A DNA stretch of 64,000 bases from Leptotrichia sp. oral taxon 498 (GTDB taxonomy: Bacteria > Fusobacteriota > Fusobacteriia > Fusobacteriales > Leptotrichiaceae). The position numbers and the translations under genes are program-made. The notes beneath the pieces were generated by a model. The model saw nothing but the letters and a program-made list of their open reading frames with translations. It searched no databases and was not told the origin of the DNA. The DNA lies in contig NZ_CP016753.1 of the NCBI RefSeq assembly GCF_002240055.1, positions 2,088,182 through 2,152,181 on the forward strand, in the 5' to 3' direction. Shown here piece after piece: positions 1 to 8,151 of this stretch (the stretch's first letter is position 1; each line of letters begins with the position of its first letter).

Positions 1-253
1 AAATAGGAATCGCATCTGCAAAAGGTATTGGTATAACTCCTACTCCACCTGCTGCTACAGAACTCATATCAACAATTTCTCTTGCTTTCTTTTCTTGACG
101 CTCTACTTCTTCAATTTCTTCTTCTTGCTTTCTTTTTTTCTCTATTATTTCATTCTCCTGATCTATTTCTTCATCTTTTCCTGCTTCCTTTTTTAAATTG
201 TTTAACTCTTCTTTTAGTTTTTCAAATTCATCATCATAATAATTTCCACTCAT
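1..253 (-). CDS. Partial DUF697-like (GTPase-associated) protein, N-terminal part
   Basis: Only the first 84 codons lie in the window; the gene runs off the left edge. The start is an ATG at 253 preceded by GGAG at a good distance. Residues 1 to about 62 are almost entirely charged (Lys/Glu/Asp) and should form a coiled coil. They are followed by a small-residue hydrophobic stretch (AAGGVGVIPIPFADAIPI) that closely resembles the start of the DUF697/YcjF-type membrane domain seen in the GTPase at 3989-5257 (GATPLPFPDSIAL). I infer a membrane-associated helical protein working with that GTPase. It is the last visible gene of the same minus-strand operon, 37 bp after its neighbour. The missing C-terminus leaves the family call tentative. 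Confidence 0.6.
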   Translation of the reverse strand, partial: MSGNYYDDEFEKLKEELNNLKKEAGKDEEIDQENEIIEKKRKQEEEIEEVERQEKKAREIVDMSSVAAGGVGVIPIPFADAIPI

Positions 254-290
254 TTTTATTATCTCCTTCACTTTTATTTTTTATTTAATA

Positions 291-1631
291 TTATTTTTTT
301 AATAACTCATCTAATTCTTCCACAGAATAAATTATTTTTTCTTTTGAAACTCCCATTATTTTAGCATATTCAACACTATAAATCATTTGTTGAGTTGCGT
401 TATTTTTTTTTGAAAAAGATTCAATTAATAATTTTTGTCTTTGTTTGTATTCTTCTTGTATCTGTTGAATAAATTCATACAAAGTCCTTGTTATCTCTCT
501 ATCGATTTTTTGTATTCTTTCGTAGAATTCTTCTATTAATTTTTGTTCATTTAAATTTTTAATTGTATTAAATATAGAATATAAAAACTTATCTAAATAT
601 TCCTTTATGAAAGGGCCATAACGTATAATTAATTCTTTAAATACCAACATTATTAATCTTACCCAAGCGACATAATTTAAATGGAGAATAAATTGTACCA
701 TATTGCCACCTGAACGAAGTCCTGCATCAATACCATCTATTAAACAAAAAGTTGTATATCCTATAAGTAACATTAATCTCAGATCTCCATGTTTTTCAGT
801 TGGAATACATTCTTTCCAATCTTTCTTTTCAAAATATCTTTTTTTAATTACCCATAAACTTCTAATCATTAATTCTTGTATTAAAACAGGAATTGACATT
901 GTTACTCCAAAACGGGCATCATATCCTTCTTGAAAAACCCTTGTCATTGTTACAGCTAATGATTGTCTATCATTTCCATTTTGAAATTTACCAAAATCAC
1001 ACATTAAAAATAATTCCATAAAAGGAATCGGTATTCCTGAACCTCTTCCAGCATTTATTTTTCCTCTTCCACCTGAACTTCCAGATAGATCAGACATTAT
1101 ATGTCCAATCCAATTACAGAATCCGCAAAATAATTTTTCAATAAAATTATTCCCTTTCAATTCAAAGTTTCCATCTGATGTATCAATATTAAATATTTTC
1201 CCTTCACTAACAAATGTTGCAGTAGATGTAAATTGATTTAATATTGAAAAAAATAATCCAATAATATCAGGTGAATGGCTTAGTGACTTTATATGATGAT
1301 TTTTAGTTCCCATTTTAAATAATTTGTTTACATCAGTTGTATTTCTTTGATCATAATTCACTCTAAATTTACCTTCAAGAAATCCTATCGCAGAAGCTAC
1401 ATTATTCTCATTATCTATTTTAGGTTTCCAACCACTCACTTTAGCAAATTTTTTTACTAATTCATCTGCTCCAGCATCTGTCAAACTTCCTAATTTACTT
1501 AAACTAGGATTTCCAACAAAAAAGACATCAATAATTCCTGCAATAGCTCCACTAAAGCCAGCAATCATGAAATCATATCTATCACAGGTCGACAACTTCC
1601 ATTCTTTTTCTTTCAATTCGTATTTATTCAT
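291..1631 (-). CDS. Uncharacterised multi-pass membrane protein of the GTPase operon
   Basis: I do not recognise a named domain. From the ATG at 1631 it is 446 residues. A TTG at 1640 is also in frame, but it sits only 3 nt from AGGAG, whereas the ATG has 12 nt, so the ATG is slightly preferred. Hydrophobic segments appear near residues 20-40 (FMIAGFSGAIAGIIDVFFVG), in the middle around SIPVLIQELMI and LRLMLLIGYTTFCLIDGID, and near VRLIMLVFKELII. A short Gly/Ser loop (SDLSGSSGGRGK) precedes the central hydrophobic part, and the last 90 residues are a charged coiled coil. It overlaps the end of the upstream 281-residue gene by 8 bp, so the two are probably translationally coupled. Location in the inner membrane is inferred from hydrophobicity only. 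Confidence 0.7.
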   Translation of the reverse strand: MNKYELKEKEWKLSTCDRYDFMIAGFSGAIAGIIDVFFVGNPSLSKLGSLTDAGADELVKKFAKVSGWKPKIDNENNVASAIGFLEGKFRVNYDQRNTTDVNKLFKMGTKNHHIKSLSHSPDIIGLFFSILNQFTSTATFVSEGKIFNIDTSDGNFELKGNNFIEKLFCGFCNWIGHIMSDLSGSSGGRGKINAGRGSGIPIPFMELFLMCDFGKFQNGNDRQSLAVTMTRVFQEGYDARFGVTMSIPVLIQELMIRSLWVIKKRYFEKKDWKECIPTEKHGDLRLMLLIGYTTFCLIDGIDAGLRSGGNMVQFILHLNYVAWVRLIMLVFKELIIRYGPFIKEYLDKFLYSIFNTIKNLNEQKLIEEFYERIQKIDREITRTLYEFIQQIQEEYKQRQKLLIESFSKKNNATQQMIYSVEYAKIMGVSKEKIIYSVEELDELLKK

Positions 1632-2469
1632 TTGACACAAATTCTCCTATTTTAGTCGATAACGATTCAGAAATATTTATTAATGTTGCTAATCGTTCTT
1701 TATTTTCTATCGAAAACTGATTGTAATCATTATTGTACTTTATTAATTCAAATCCATTTTCAATATTATCAGAAATTTCTTTTATTTCTTTTTCAGACAT
1801 TAAAACTTTAATATCTAATTTCATTATTTTCATCATTTCTTTTTTTATTTCTAATATTTGTTCTTCAATTTTATCAGCAGCTTCTTTGTTTTTATTATTT
1901 AAGATCAAACCAGCACCTAATAATGCACTTCCTCCTATAGCCCAACCTATTGGTCCTGTTAATGCTAGAAGCGTTTCCCCACCTACAATTCCACCTCCTC
2001 CTGCAGCTAAAGCTCCTCCACCAAGCCAGGCTAATGCAGCATTTGTTGCAGCAGCACCTGATAAACTTGCTATTGCTGTCCCAGTAGAAGCAGTTCCAAA
2101 TGTTGTTGCTATTGCCATGGCTGCTGTTGGAGCAAATGCAGCAACTCCTGCACCAGCTAATGCCCCAGCACCAACCATGGCTGTCGGAACTACTTCTGCT
2201 TGATTAATCTCTTTTTTCACTTCTTCAATTTTATTGTCAAATTTTTTTATATTCATTTCTATTTTACCTAAACTAGTTTCAAATTCTATTGGTTTATTTG
2301 ACAATTTCTGAATATAACTACTAAAATTTTTAAGTATTTCAACAGCATGTAATTTTTTTTCATACAATGATTCAGAGTGATTTATAGTATTGGCTAATGT
2401 TCTTTTATAATCCCCATACACTTCCTCTAAAACTTTTTTTGCTTTTTCTTTTAATTCTGAGTTAAACAT
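1624..2469 (-). CDS. Gly/Ala-rich membrane-inserting protein with coiled-coil arms
   Basis: The protein has 281 residues, an ATG at 2469 and the strong ribosome-binding site TAGGAGG. Residues 1-95 are a Lys/Glu-rich coiled coil, residues about 96-190 form an unbroken Gly/Ala/Thr-rich hydrophobic block (GAGALAGAGVAAFAPTAA; WLGGGALAAGGGGIVGG), and residues 195-281 are a second coiled coil. This arm-hydrophobic-arm layout is seen in membrane-remodelling or pore-forming helical proteins and in a widespread family of uncharacterised bacterial proteins. It carries no enzymatic motif. In context it sits between a metallophosphoesterase and a multi-pass membrane protein, in an operon that also encodes a P-loop GTPase with a YcjF-like membrane domain. 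A role in membrane association of the complex is an inference. Confidence 0.7.
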   Translation of the reverse strand: MFNSELKEKAKKVLEEVYGDYKRTLANTINHSESLYEKKLHAVEILKNFSSYIQKLSNKPIEFETSLGKIEMNIKKFDNKIEEVKKEINQAEVVPTAMVGAGALAGAGVAAFAPTAAMAIATTFGTASTGTAIASLSGAAATNAALAWLGGGALAAGGGGIVGGETLLALTGPIGWAIGGSALLGAGLILNNKNKEAADKIEEQILEIKKEMMKIMKLDIKVLMSEKEIKEISDNIENGFELIKYNNDYNQFSIENKERLATLINISESLSTKIGEFVSNE

Positions 2470-2481
2470 ATTTTTATCCTC

Positions 2482-3399
2482 CTATTTTTCTAATATTCTT
2501 CTTAAATCAATCAATTTTTTAAGATTTTCTTTAACTTCTAACAAATTTTTTTTATCTTTTTTTGTCTTATCTGTTTTATTTTCTAAATCCATTATATATT
2601 CTTTATAATCCTCAATCAATTTTTCATATTCTTTTTTTCTTTCTTCAGTTATTTTCTTTTTTATTCTTTTTATATCAAATTTTTCTATTTTAACATTATT
2701 ATTCTTTAAAACATATAATTTCTCTTCCTTCAACTCAACACATCTTAAAACATTAGTAAAAAAACATCCAGCATCCAGATTTATACAATTATTTTCGACA
2801 GTTATATCTTCTTGTGGTGTATGTCCGTAATATACGGTTTTTGCTGTATTATTTTTTTTGTACCAATCATCTCGAGTCCACAATAAATATTTAATTTCTT
2901 GATTTTCTAAACTTTTAGAAAAATCAATTCCCGCATGAACAAATAAATAATTTTCACTTTCAGCAATGTGTGGCATTTCCCCAATAAAATTAAATAGCCA
3001 TTCTTCTTCATAAAATTTATCATTTTTCCAATATTCATTAATTGTTTTTACTTTATTTTGATGTTTAAAAAATGATTTTATTGTTTTATTTCCGCCATTA
3101 TATACCCAATTTAAACGATAAGTTTCATCATCTTTTGATTTGAAAAGCATATTTTCGTGATTTCCCATTAAATGAATGATATTGTAACCTTTCTGAATCA
3201 TCTTTTTATACCAATTGTACAACTCAAAAGAAAATTCCCCTCTATCGCAACTATCTCCAAGAATCAATAGCAAATCTTTCTTTTTTAATTTGATTTTTCT
3301 TATCATCTTTTTAAATAGATCAAATCTTCCGTGAATATCCGTCAAAACAAAAATTTTTTGATAATCAGATTCCTTAATCCTTTTTATATTCAATTCCAT
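2482..3399 (-). CDS. PPP-type metallophosphoesterase (calcineurin-like)
   Basis: This is a 305-residue calcineurin-like phosphoesterase. The metal-binding motifs appear in order in the first third: DIHG near residue 22, GDSCDRG near 48, and GNHE near 80, followed by metal-ligand histidines in FVHAG and YYGHTP. This is the pattern of bacterial PPP-family Ser/Thr phosphatases such as lambda phosphatase and PrpA. Residues 1-240 hold the enzyme; the last 65 residues are a Lys/Glu-rich coiled-coil tail not normal for PrpA-like enzymes and could tether it to partners. The start overlaps the end of the upstream gene by 10 bp (ATGATGAAAATATGG region), so coupling is likely. The substrate is unknown: phosphoprotein or a nucleotide such as Ap4A are both possible. 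Confidence 0.85.
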   Translation of the reverse strand: MELNIKRIKESDYQKIFVLTDIHGRFDLFKKMIRKIKLKKKDLLLILGDSCDRGEFSFELYNWYKKMIQKGYNIIHLMGNHENMLFKSKDDETYRLNWVYNGGNKTIKSFFKHQNKVKTINEYWKNDKFYEEEWLFNFIGEMPHIAESENYLFVHAGIDFSKSLENQEIKYLLWTRDDWYKKNNTAKTVYYGHTPQEDITVENNCINLDAGCFFTNVLRCVELKEEKLYVLKNNNVKIEKFDIKRIKKKITEERKKEYEKLIEDYKEYIMDLENKTDKTKKDKKNLLEVKENLKKLIDLRRILEK

Positions 3400-3950
3400 A
3401 TTTTCATCATCTCCCCCATTTCAAACAACCACCCTGGCGTAATATACTCCCGCTTTTCATCATACTTTTTCTGTATTTTATCAATTTTTTCATTAAATTT
3501 TTGATTATTCGCATAATAGTTTTTCACAATATATTTTAAAACTTCAAAACAAAAATTTGAACAAATAGTCATATTTTTACTAAAACTTCCCTTCACATAC
3601 TTTTCATTTCCAAAACCAAAATCTCCGATTGTGAAAACTTTCATATTTTTATCATAATTATTTTTCTCAAAATATTCTTCCACAAAATTTTGGATTTTTC
3701 CAAACTCTCCTTCTGGAAAATTAATTTCAAAAATTTCTGCTCGATTTTCTAAATATGTCCTTGTTTCCAGACGATTTGGCAGATACCATTTCATTTTCCC
3801 GTCTTTATTCAAATTTTCTGAATAATCATAGACTGTATTTCCGACTATCATTTCACAATGAATAAAATCTGACTTTGTTACATTTTTTATTAATTTTTCT
3901 ATAATATTTTTGTCATTGCTCCGGCAAAATGAAATAAATATCCGCTTCAT
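3390..3950 (-). CDS. Putative permuted papain-like (NlpC/P60 superfamily) protein
   Basis: The protein has 186 residues with an ATG at 3950 after GGGAG. It has no signal peptide. The sequence DFIHCEMIVGN near residues 28-38 supplies a His followed by a conserved Glu. TICSNFCFEVL near residue 130 supplies a candidate nucleophilic Cys, and TPGWLFE closes the protein. A His early and a Cys late is the circularly permuted arrangement of the YaeF/YiiX-like papain-fold hydrolases. This assignment is by motif order only and is tentative. It lies between the GTPase and the phosphoesterase in the same operon. If correct, it would be a cytoplasmic thiol hydrolase or acyltransferase acting on a lipid or peptide. 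Confidence 0.55.
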   Translation of the reverse strand: MKRIFISFCRSNDKNIIEKLIKNVTKSDFIHCEMIVGNTVYDYSENLNKDGKMKWYLPNRLETRTYLENRAEIFEINFPEGEFGKIQNFVEEYFEKNNYDKNMKVFTIGDFGFGNEKYVKGSFSKNMTICSNFCFEVLKYIVKNYYANNQKFNEKIDKIQKKYDEKREYITPGWLFEMGEMMKIWN

Positions 3951-3988
3951 CTTTCTCCCTTTTTTCTTTTTATTTTTCTTTCTATTTT

Positions 3989-5257
3989 CTATTTAACATT
4001 TTTATTTAATATTTTCATATTTTTAAATTCATTAAAATATTTTAAGAAATTTTCTTTCAAGTCATCTAAGTCTAAAATAATTTCTCCAGTTTCATTATTC
4101 ACATTATTTTTTAAATATTCTGAATAACCTAATCCAATTGCTCCTGTAATGCTTCCAGCAACCGCTCCATTTGCAGCCCAGCCAATAACTGGAATAATTT
4201 TTAACAAATTTGCAGCCAATTTTCCAATTTGCGCTATACCTGTTATTGAAATTAGTGCCGCCGCAATGTCGGTAAAAGTGTGAGTTCCTGCGTCTACACG
4301 ATAAATTGTATTTATATCAATTATCATTTTTGTCTGTAACGCCGCAAGAGCTATTGAATCTGGAAATGGTAACGGTGTTGCTCCGATTCCAGCTGCAAGA
4401 AAAGCATATTTATTTGTCGCATCAGCAGCTTCTTTTGCCATTGTTTCAAGCCGTTCTTTTAAAATTATAGTTTGAGCTTTTTTTACTGCGTTTTGTCTGC
4501 CTTCTGAAATATATTTATATGTTTCGTGCAACAGTTCCTGTGCGCCTTTTGGATTTAAAACTACTATTTCATCATCAATTTCAAACATTTCTTTAACATT
4601 TCGAACTCTCACAAATGCTCTTGCTTTTTCGAGCATTTTTTCATCAATAACTTTTTTCACAAATTCAGATTCCTTCAAAGTATCTCTTTTTGTAAATACA
4701 ACAATCGTTGGGATTCCACAATTTTCAAGAATATCCAAAAGTCTTACATCAGCCGTTTCAACTCTGCCGCTTTTTTCGCTGATACAAAGCCAAGCGATGT
4801 GGATATGCTCATTTTCATCTTTAGACTTTTGCTTTTCATCCAAAAAATCTTGAATATTTGCCAATGTCTGCTCATAGTCTTCCGCTTCAATTCCTTTTGT
4901 GTCGTATAAATTTACATTGTCTTTTTCCAGATGATAACATTTTATTTCTTGAGTTACTGGCATTCCAACTCCAATTTTAGCAACTTCTTTTCCAAAAATA
5001 TAGTTAATTAGCGAACTTTTTCCAACTCCAGTTTTTCCAGAAATAATGATATTTACAGTTTCTTTCCCAGAATAAGATTTAAAAAATTTTTCTTCTTTAT
5101 TTTTTTCTTTTTCTTTATCAAAAATTATCGCTCCATTGCTAATCATTAGACCTTTAAGACTTTTTAAAATTTCTTCTCTCGTTCCAACTTTTTGATTATT
5201 TTCATTCGTTTCTTTACTTTCTATTTCCACTAAATCTTTAAATTCTTTAACATCCAT
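3989..5257 (-). CDS. P-loop GTPase with C-terminal DUF697/YcjF-like membrane domain
   Basis: An upstream in-frame ATG exists at 5314, but the start at 5257 is chosen because AGAGAGGAG lies 7 nt before it; this gives 422 residues. The GTPase core shows G1 GKTGVGKSS near residue 72, G3 DTKG near 115, and G4 TKRD near 188, the Era/YihA-like order. The C-terminal 150 residues hold a hydrophobic DUF697-type domain (GIGATPLPFPDSIALAAL, then IIPVIGWAANGAVAGSITGA). Such proteins are thought to bind membranes in a nucleotide-dependent way. It is the first gene of the minus-strand operon; a -10-like TATACT is at 5319-5324. The partial protein at the left edge repeats its DUF697 motif, suggesting partners or a heteromer. 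Confidence 0.85.
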   Translation of the reverse strand: MDVKEFKDLVEIESKETNENNQKVGTREEILKSLKGLMISNGAIIFDKEKEKNKEEKFFKSYSGKETVNIIISGKTGVGKSSLINYIFGKEVAKIGVGMPVTQEIKCYHLEKDNVNLYDTKGIEAEDYEQTLANIQDFLDEKQKSKDENEHIHIAWLCISEKSGRVETADVRLLDILENCGIPTIVVFTKRDTLKESEFVKKVIDEKMLEKARAFVRVRNVKEMFEIDDEIVVLNPKGAQELLHETYKYISEGRQNAVKKAQTIILKERLETMAKEAADATNKYAFLAAGIGATPLPFPDSIALAALQTKMIIDINTIYRVDAGTHTFTDIAAALISITGIAQIGKLAANLLKIIPVIGWAANGAVAGSITGAIGLGYSEYLKNNVNNETGEIILDLDDLKENFLKYFNEFKNMKILNKNVK

Positions 5258-5490
5258 ATTTTGCTCCTCTCTTTTTTTAATGAATTCTTTACATCTTTTT
5301 AGTTTTAATTTCACTGTAAGTATACTATTTTTAGATTTTGTTTTACTTATAAAAAAATTAAAAAATATAAAATCATAAGATTTTTTTTAATTTATCTCTT
5401 GTTTTTTTCGTATTTCAAGTTAAAATTTAGTATAGAGAATTAAATTTTTATTTATATTAGCAAAAAATTGTTAATTGAGAGGAGAAAATT

Positions 5491-7473
5491 ATGAGAATAT
5501 ATGATGGCAATAACATTAGAAACATTGCTTTATTGGGAGAAAGCGGTGCTGGAAAAAGTAATATGACTTCCGCTCTTGAATTTACGGCAAAACTTACAAA
5601 TAAAATTCCTAATTCTAGCGATAATGTTAAAATAAGTAGTTCTCTTGCCCTACATGCAATTGAATATCAATCTTTCAAATTTAATTTTTTTGATGTGCCT
5701 GGATATGTTGATTTTTTCGGGGAACTTGAATCTGGACTTGCAGCGTGTGATGGAGCAATTATCACAGTTGACGGAACGGCTGACTTATCTGTCGGAACTG
5801 AAACTGCTCTTGAACTTGCTGATAGCCGAAACATCCCACGATTCATATTTGTGAATAAAATTGACAGTGAAAAAGCTGACTACGAAAAGATTCTTTTGCA
5901 ATTGCGAAAAAAATATGGTAAAAGAATCGCACCATTTCATGTACCTTGGGGAGTTGCCGCTAATTTCAAGGGACATATAAATGTTGTGGATATGTTCGCC
6001 CGTGAATATAATGGCTCTGAATGTGTCAATGCAGATATGCCAACTGATATGGACGACAAGATTTTGCCGATTCGTGAGATGCTTTTGGAAGCGGTTGCTG
6101 AAACAAGTGAAGAATTGATGGAAAAATATTTTAATGGAGAAGAATTTACTACAAATGAAATTCACGCTGGACTTAGAAAAGGTGTACTAGATTGCAGCGT
6201 AATTCCTGTTATTTGCGGTTCAACTACAAAAAACATCGGACTTCACACAACATTTGACATGATAAGAGATTATTTGCCAGAACCAATGGACAATCCAAAA
6301 GTTGATGCTAAAAAAGATAAAACTACTTGCCAAATTTTTAAAACAATAATTGATTCATTTTTGGGAAAAGTTTCTTATGCAAAAGTTTTATCTGGAGAGC
6401 TAAAACCTGATTCAGAAATTTATAATTTGAATAAGAAAAAAAATGAAAAAATTGGAAAACTTGGAACAAATGTGGCTGGAAAAATGGAAATTTTAAAAAA
6501 AGGAGTCTGTGGAGATGTTGTTTTATTAACGAAACTCGAACATGCTCAAACTTCAGATACACTTTCAACTGATAAAAATGAAACTGCACAAAAGAATATC
6601 ACTTTTCCAAAAGCTCAACTTTTGGTTGCAATAGAACCACTAAATAAAAACGATGATGAAAAGATGTCGACTGGACTTAACAAACTTATGGAAGAAGATC
6701 CGTCTTTTTCTTGGAAAAGGGATATGGAAACTAAGCAAACTATTTTGGGAGTGCAAGGAGAACTGCATTCCATCACATTGATTGAAAAACTAAAATCTAA
6801 ATTCGGAGTTGATATAAAAACAGTTGACTTAAAAGTGCCATACCGTGAAACTATTAAAGGAAATTCGGATGTTCAAGGAAAATATAAAAAGCAATCGGGA
6901 GGACACGGACAATATGGAGATGTGCTTATCAAATTTTCTCCTTGCGATGAACATTTTGTATTTGAAGAAACTATTACTGGAGGAAGGGTGCCGAAATCAT
7001 ATATTCCAGCTGTTGAAAAAGGATTAAGAGAATCACTTGCCCACGGAGTTTTAGCGGATTATCCTGTCACAAATATAAAAGCAGTTTTGTATGATGGCTC
7101 TTATCACGATGTGGATTCTTCAGAAATGGCTTTTAAAATTGCAGCAAATTTAGCTTTTAAAAAAGGAATGCTTGAAGCTAAACCGACTTTGCTCGAACCA
7201 ATTATGGAACTTACAATTTTTGTGCCAGAAAACTGTATCGGGGATATAATGGGGGACATTAACAAAAAGCGTGGAAAAATCATCGGTATGGACACTCATA
7301 AATCAACTAAGCAAAAAATTACAGCTGAAATTCCAATGGCCGAAACATTTAAATATGCAACCGATTTAAAATCGATGACAAAAGGAAAGGGATATTTTGA
7401 AATGAAACTTTTAAAATATGAAGAAGTTCCCTTTGATTTAGCACAAAAGATAATTGAAATCAGAAAAAAATAA
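5491..7473 (+). CDS. Elongation factor G paralogue (EF-G-like GTPase)
   Basis: The protein has 660 residues and follows a good ribosome-binding site (AGAGGAG). The whole EF-G fold is present: G domain with GESGAGKS at 16-23, DVPGY at 68-72 and NKID at 122-125; domain II from about 290; and domains III-V (GGHGQYGDV near 470, GYFEMKLLKY near the end). It differs from canonical EF-G in three visible ways: it is about 30-40 residues shorter, the switch I RGITI motif is missing (ISSSLALH instead), and the catalytic His of DxPGH is Tyr. These features define the EF-G-2 / EF-G-like subfamily, whose job (ribosome recycling, stress translation or fusidate/tetracycline protection) is unsettled. It is monocistronic and is not beside rpsL/rpsG, so it is not the main fusA. 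Confidence 0.9.
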   Translation: MRIYDGNNIRNIALLGESGAGKSNMTSALEFTAKLTNKIPNSSDNVKISSSLALHAIEYQSFKFNFFDVPGYVDFFGELESGLAACDGAIITVDGTADLSVGTETALELADSRNIPRFIFVNKIDSEKADYEKILLQLRKKYGKRIAPFHVPWGVAANFKGHINVVDMFAREYNGSECVNADMPTDMDDKILPIREMLLEAVAETSEELMEKYFNGEEFTTNEIHAGLRKGVLDCSVIPVICGSTTKNIGLHTTFDMIRDYLPEPMDNPKVDAKKDKTTCQIFKTIIDSFLGKVSYAKVLSGELKPDSEIYNLNKKKNEKIGKLGTNVAGKMEILKKGVCGDVVLLTKLEHAQTSDTLSTDKNETAQKNITFPKAQLLVAIEPLNKNDDEKMSTGLNKLMEEDPSFSWKRDMETKQTILGVQGELHSITLIEKLKSKFGVDIKTVDLKVPYRETIKGNSDVQGKYKKQSGGHGQYGDVLIKFSPCDEHFVFEETITGGRVPKSYIPAVEKGLRESLAHGVLADYPVTNIKAVLYDGSYHDVDSSEMAFKIAANLAFKKGMLEAKPTLLEPIMELTIFVPENCIGDIMGDINKKRGKIIGMDTHKSTKQKITAEIPMAETFKYATDLKSMTKGKGYFEMKLLKYEEVPFDLAQKIIEIRKK

Positions 7474-7628
7474 TTCTTGAAATAATAAATTTATATTTTT
7501 AATAAAATTTTTGAAAGCGTCTGAAATTTATAGTTATTTTAATATATATTTTAGAGATTTATGAAAAAATTTTTACTTATCTAATAAAAGTCATAAAAAT
7601 TCGGTGATAACGATATTCATAGGATAAA

Positions 7629-7661
7629 GGACTGTTTTATGAAACCGTCATGAAACAGTTC
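7629..7661. repeat. Perfect 14-bp hairpin without a T tract
   Basis: The arms are 7629-7642 and 7648-7661 with a 5-nt loop (AACCG); pairing is complete if two G-T wobbles are allowed. It lies 155 bp after the EF-G-like gene. Neither strand shows a T run directly after the stem, so it is not a canonical intrinsic terminator, although it abuts the separate terminator at 7664-7705. It may act as an RNA 3'-end stabiliser or a recognition site. The rest of the 7474-7712 gap holds nothing else that I can identify. Confidence 0.6.
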
Positions 7662-7663
7662 TT

Positions 7664-7705
7664 AAAAAAAATTATAGGCATCTCACTTTACTGTGAATTA
7701 CCTAT
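7664..7705 (-). terminator. Intrinsic terminator of the 131-residue hypothetical gene
   Basis: On the minus strand the stem runs from ATAGG (7701-7705) to CCTAT (7674-7678), with 12 of 13 positions paired around the loop AGTAAA, followed by eight T residues (7664-7671 as A on the plus strand). It sits directly after the stop codon at 7713. Confidence 0.8.
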
Positions 7706-7712
7706 TTATTTT

Positions 7713-8108
7713 TTAAATATTATTCTTTTCTTTCGGAATCCCTATTCCATTTAAAAATAAATCTATTTCTTTTTCAAGATCCAATACATCCTCCCTCGCA
7801 TAATGCTCATAATTATTTCCCAATTTTAGTGTTCTTAACACCACTTCCCCAAGATAACTTATTTCAAACATATACTCTTCTACAACTAATTTTGTTTTAT
7901 TATTTATTTCATCATCGTAAAAATCTATAACCAATGTTACCGTAAAATCTGAAAGATCTTTTAAATCAACTTTCCTGTCATTAACAAAATAATGTAAAAT
8001 GCTTTGTTTTATAATAAATTCCAAATCGCTTTCAATAAAATCTCGTGGCTTATCCATATTGTGTGCAATATAAACTAGCACTTTATCCAAAAATATCGTA
8101 TCAATCAA
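7713..8108 (-). CDS. Hypothetical protein, 131 residues
   Basis: I do not recognise this protein. The longest reading frame begins with a TTG at 8108 that directly abuts AGGAG, leaving no spacing. A later TTG at 8090 or the ATG at 8057 could be the true start, so the N-terminus is uncertain. The product is acidic, without signal peptide or membrane segments, and has alternating helix and strand-like stretches (DFTVTLVIDFYDDE; LVVEEYMFEISYLGE). It is followed at once by a strong terminator (7664-7705), which supports it being a real gene at the end of a transcript. It starts 43 bp after the M18 aminopeptidase stop codon, so the two are probably cotranscribed. Confidence 0.65.
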   Translation of the reverse strand: MIDTIFLDKVLVYIAHNMDKPRDFIESDLEFIIKQSILHYFVNDRKVDLKDLSDFTVTLVIDFYDDEINNKTKLVVEEYMFEISYLGEVVLRTLKLGNNYEHYAREDVLDLEKEIDLFLNGIGIPKEKNNI

Positions 8109-8151
8109 CTCCTAATTTTTATTTTAATTTTTTTATTTTCAAAATTTACTT

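Noticed and set aside
1733..2203. Open frame of 156 codons on the plus strand, rich in Ala and Pro
   Set aside because: It is the complement of the Gly/Ala-rich block of the minus-strand gene 1624-2469; it lacks a ribosome-binding site and its composition is explained by the opposite strand.
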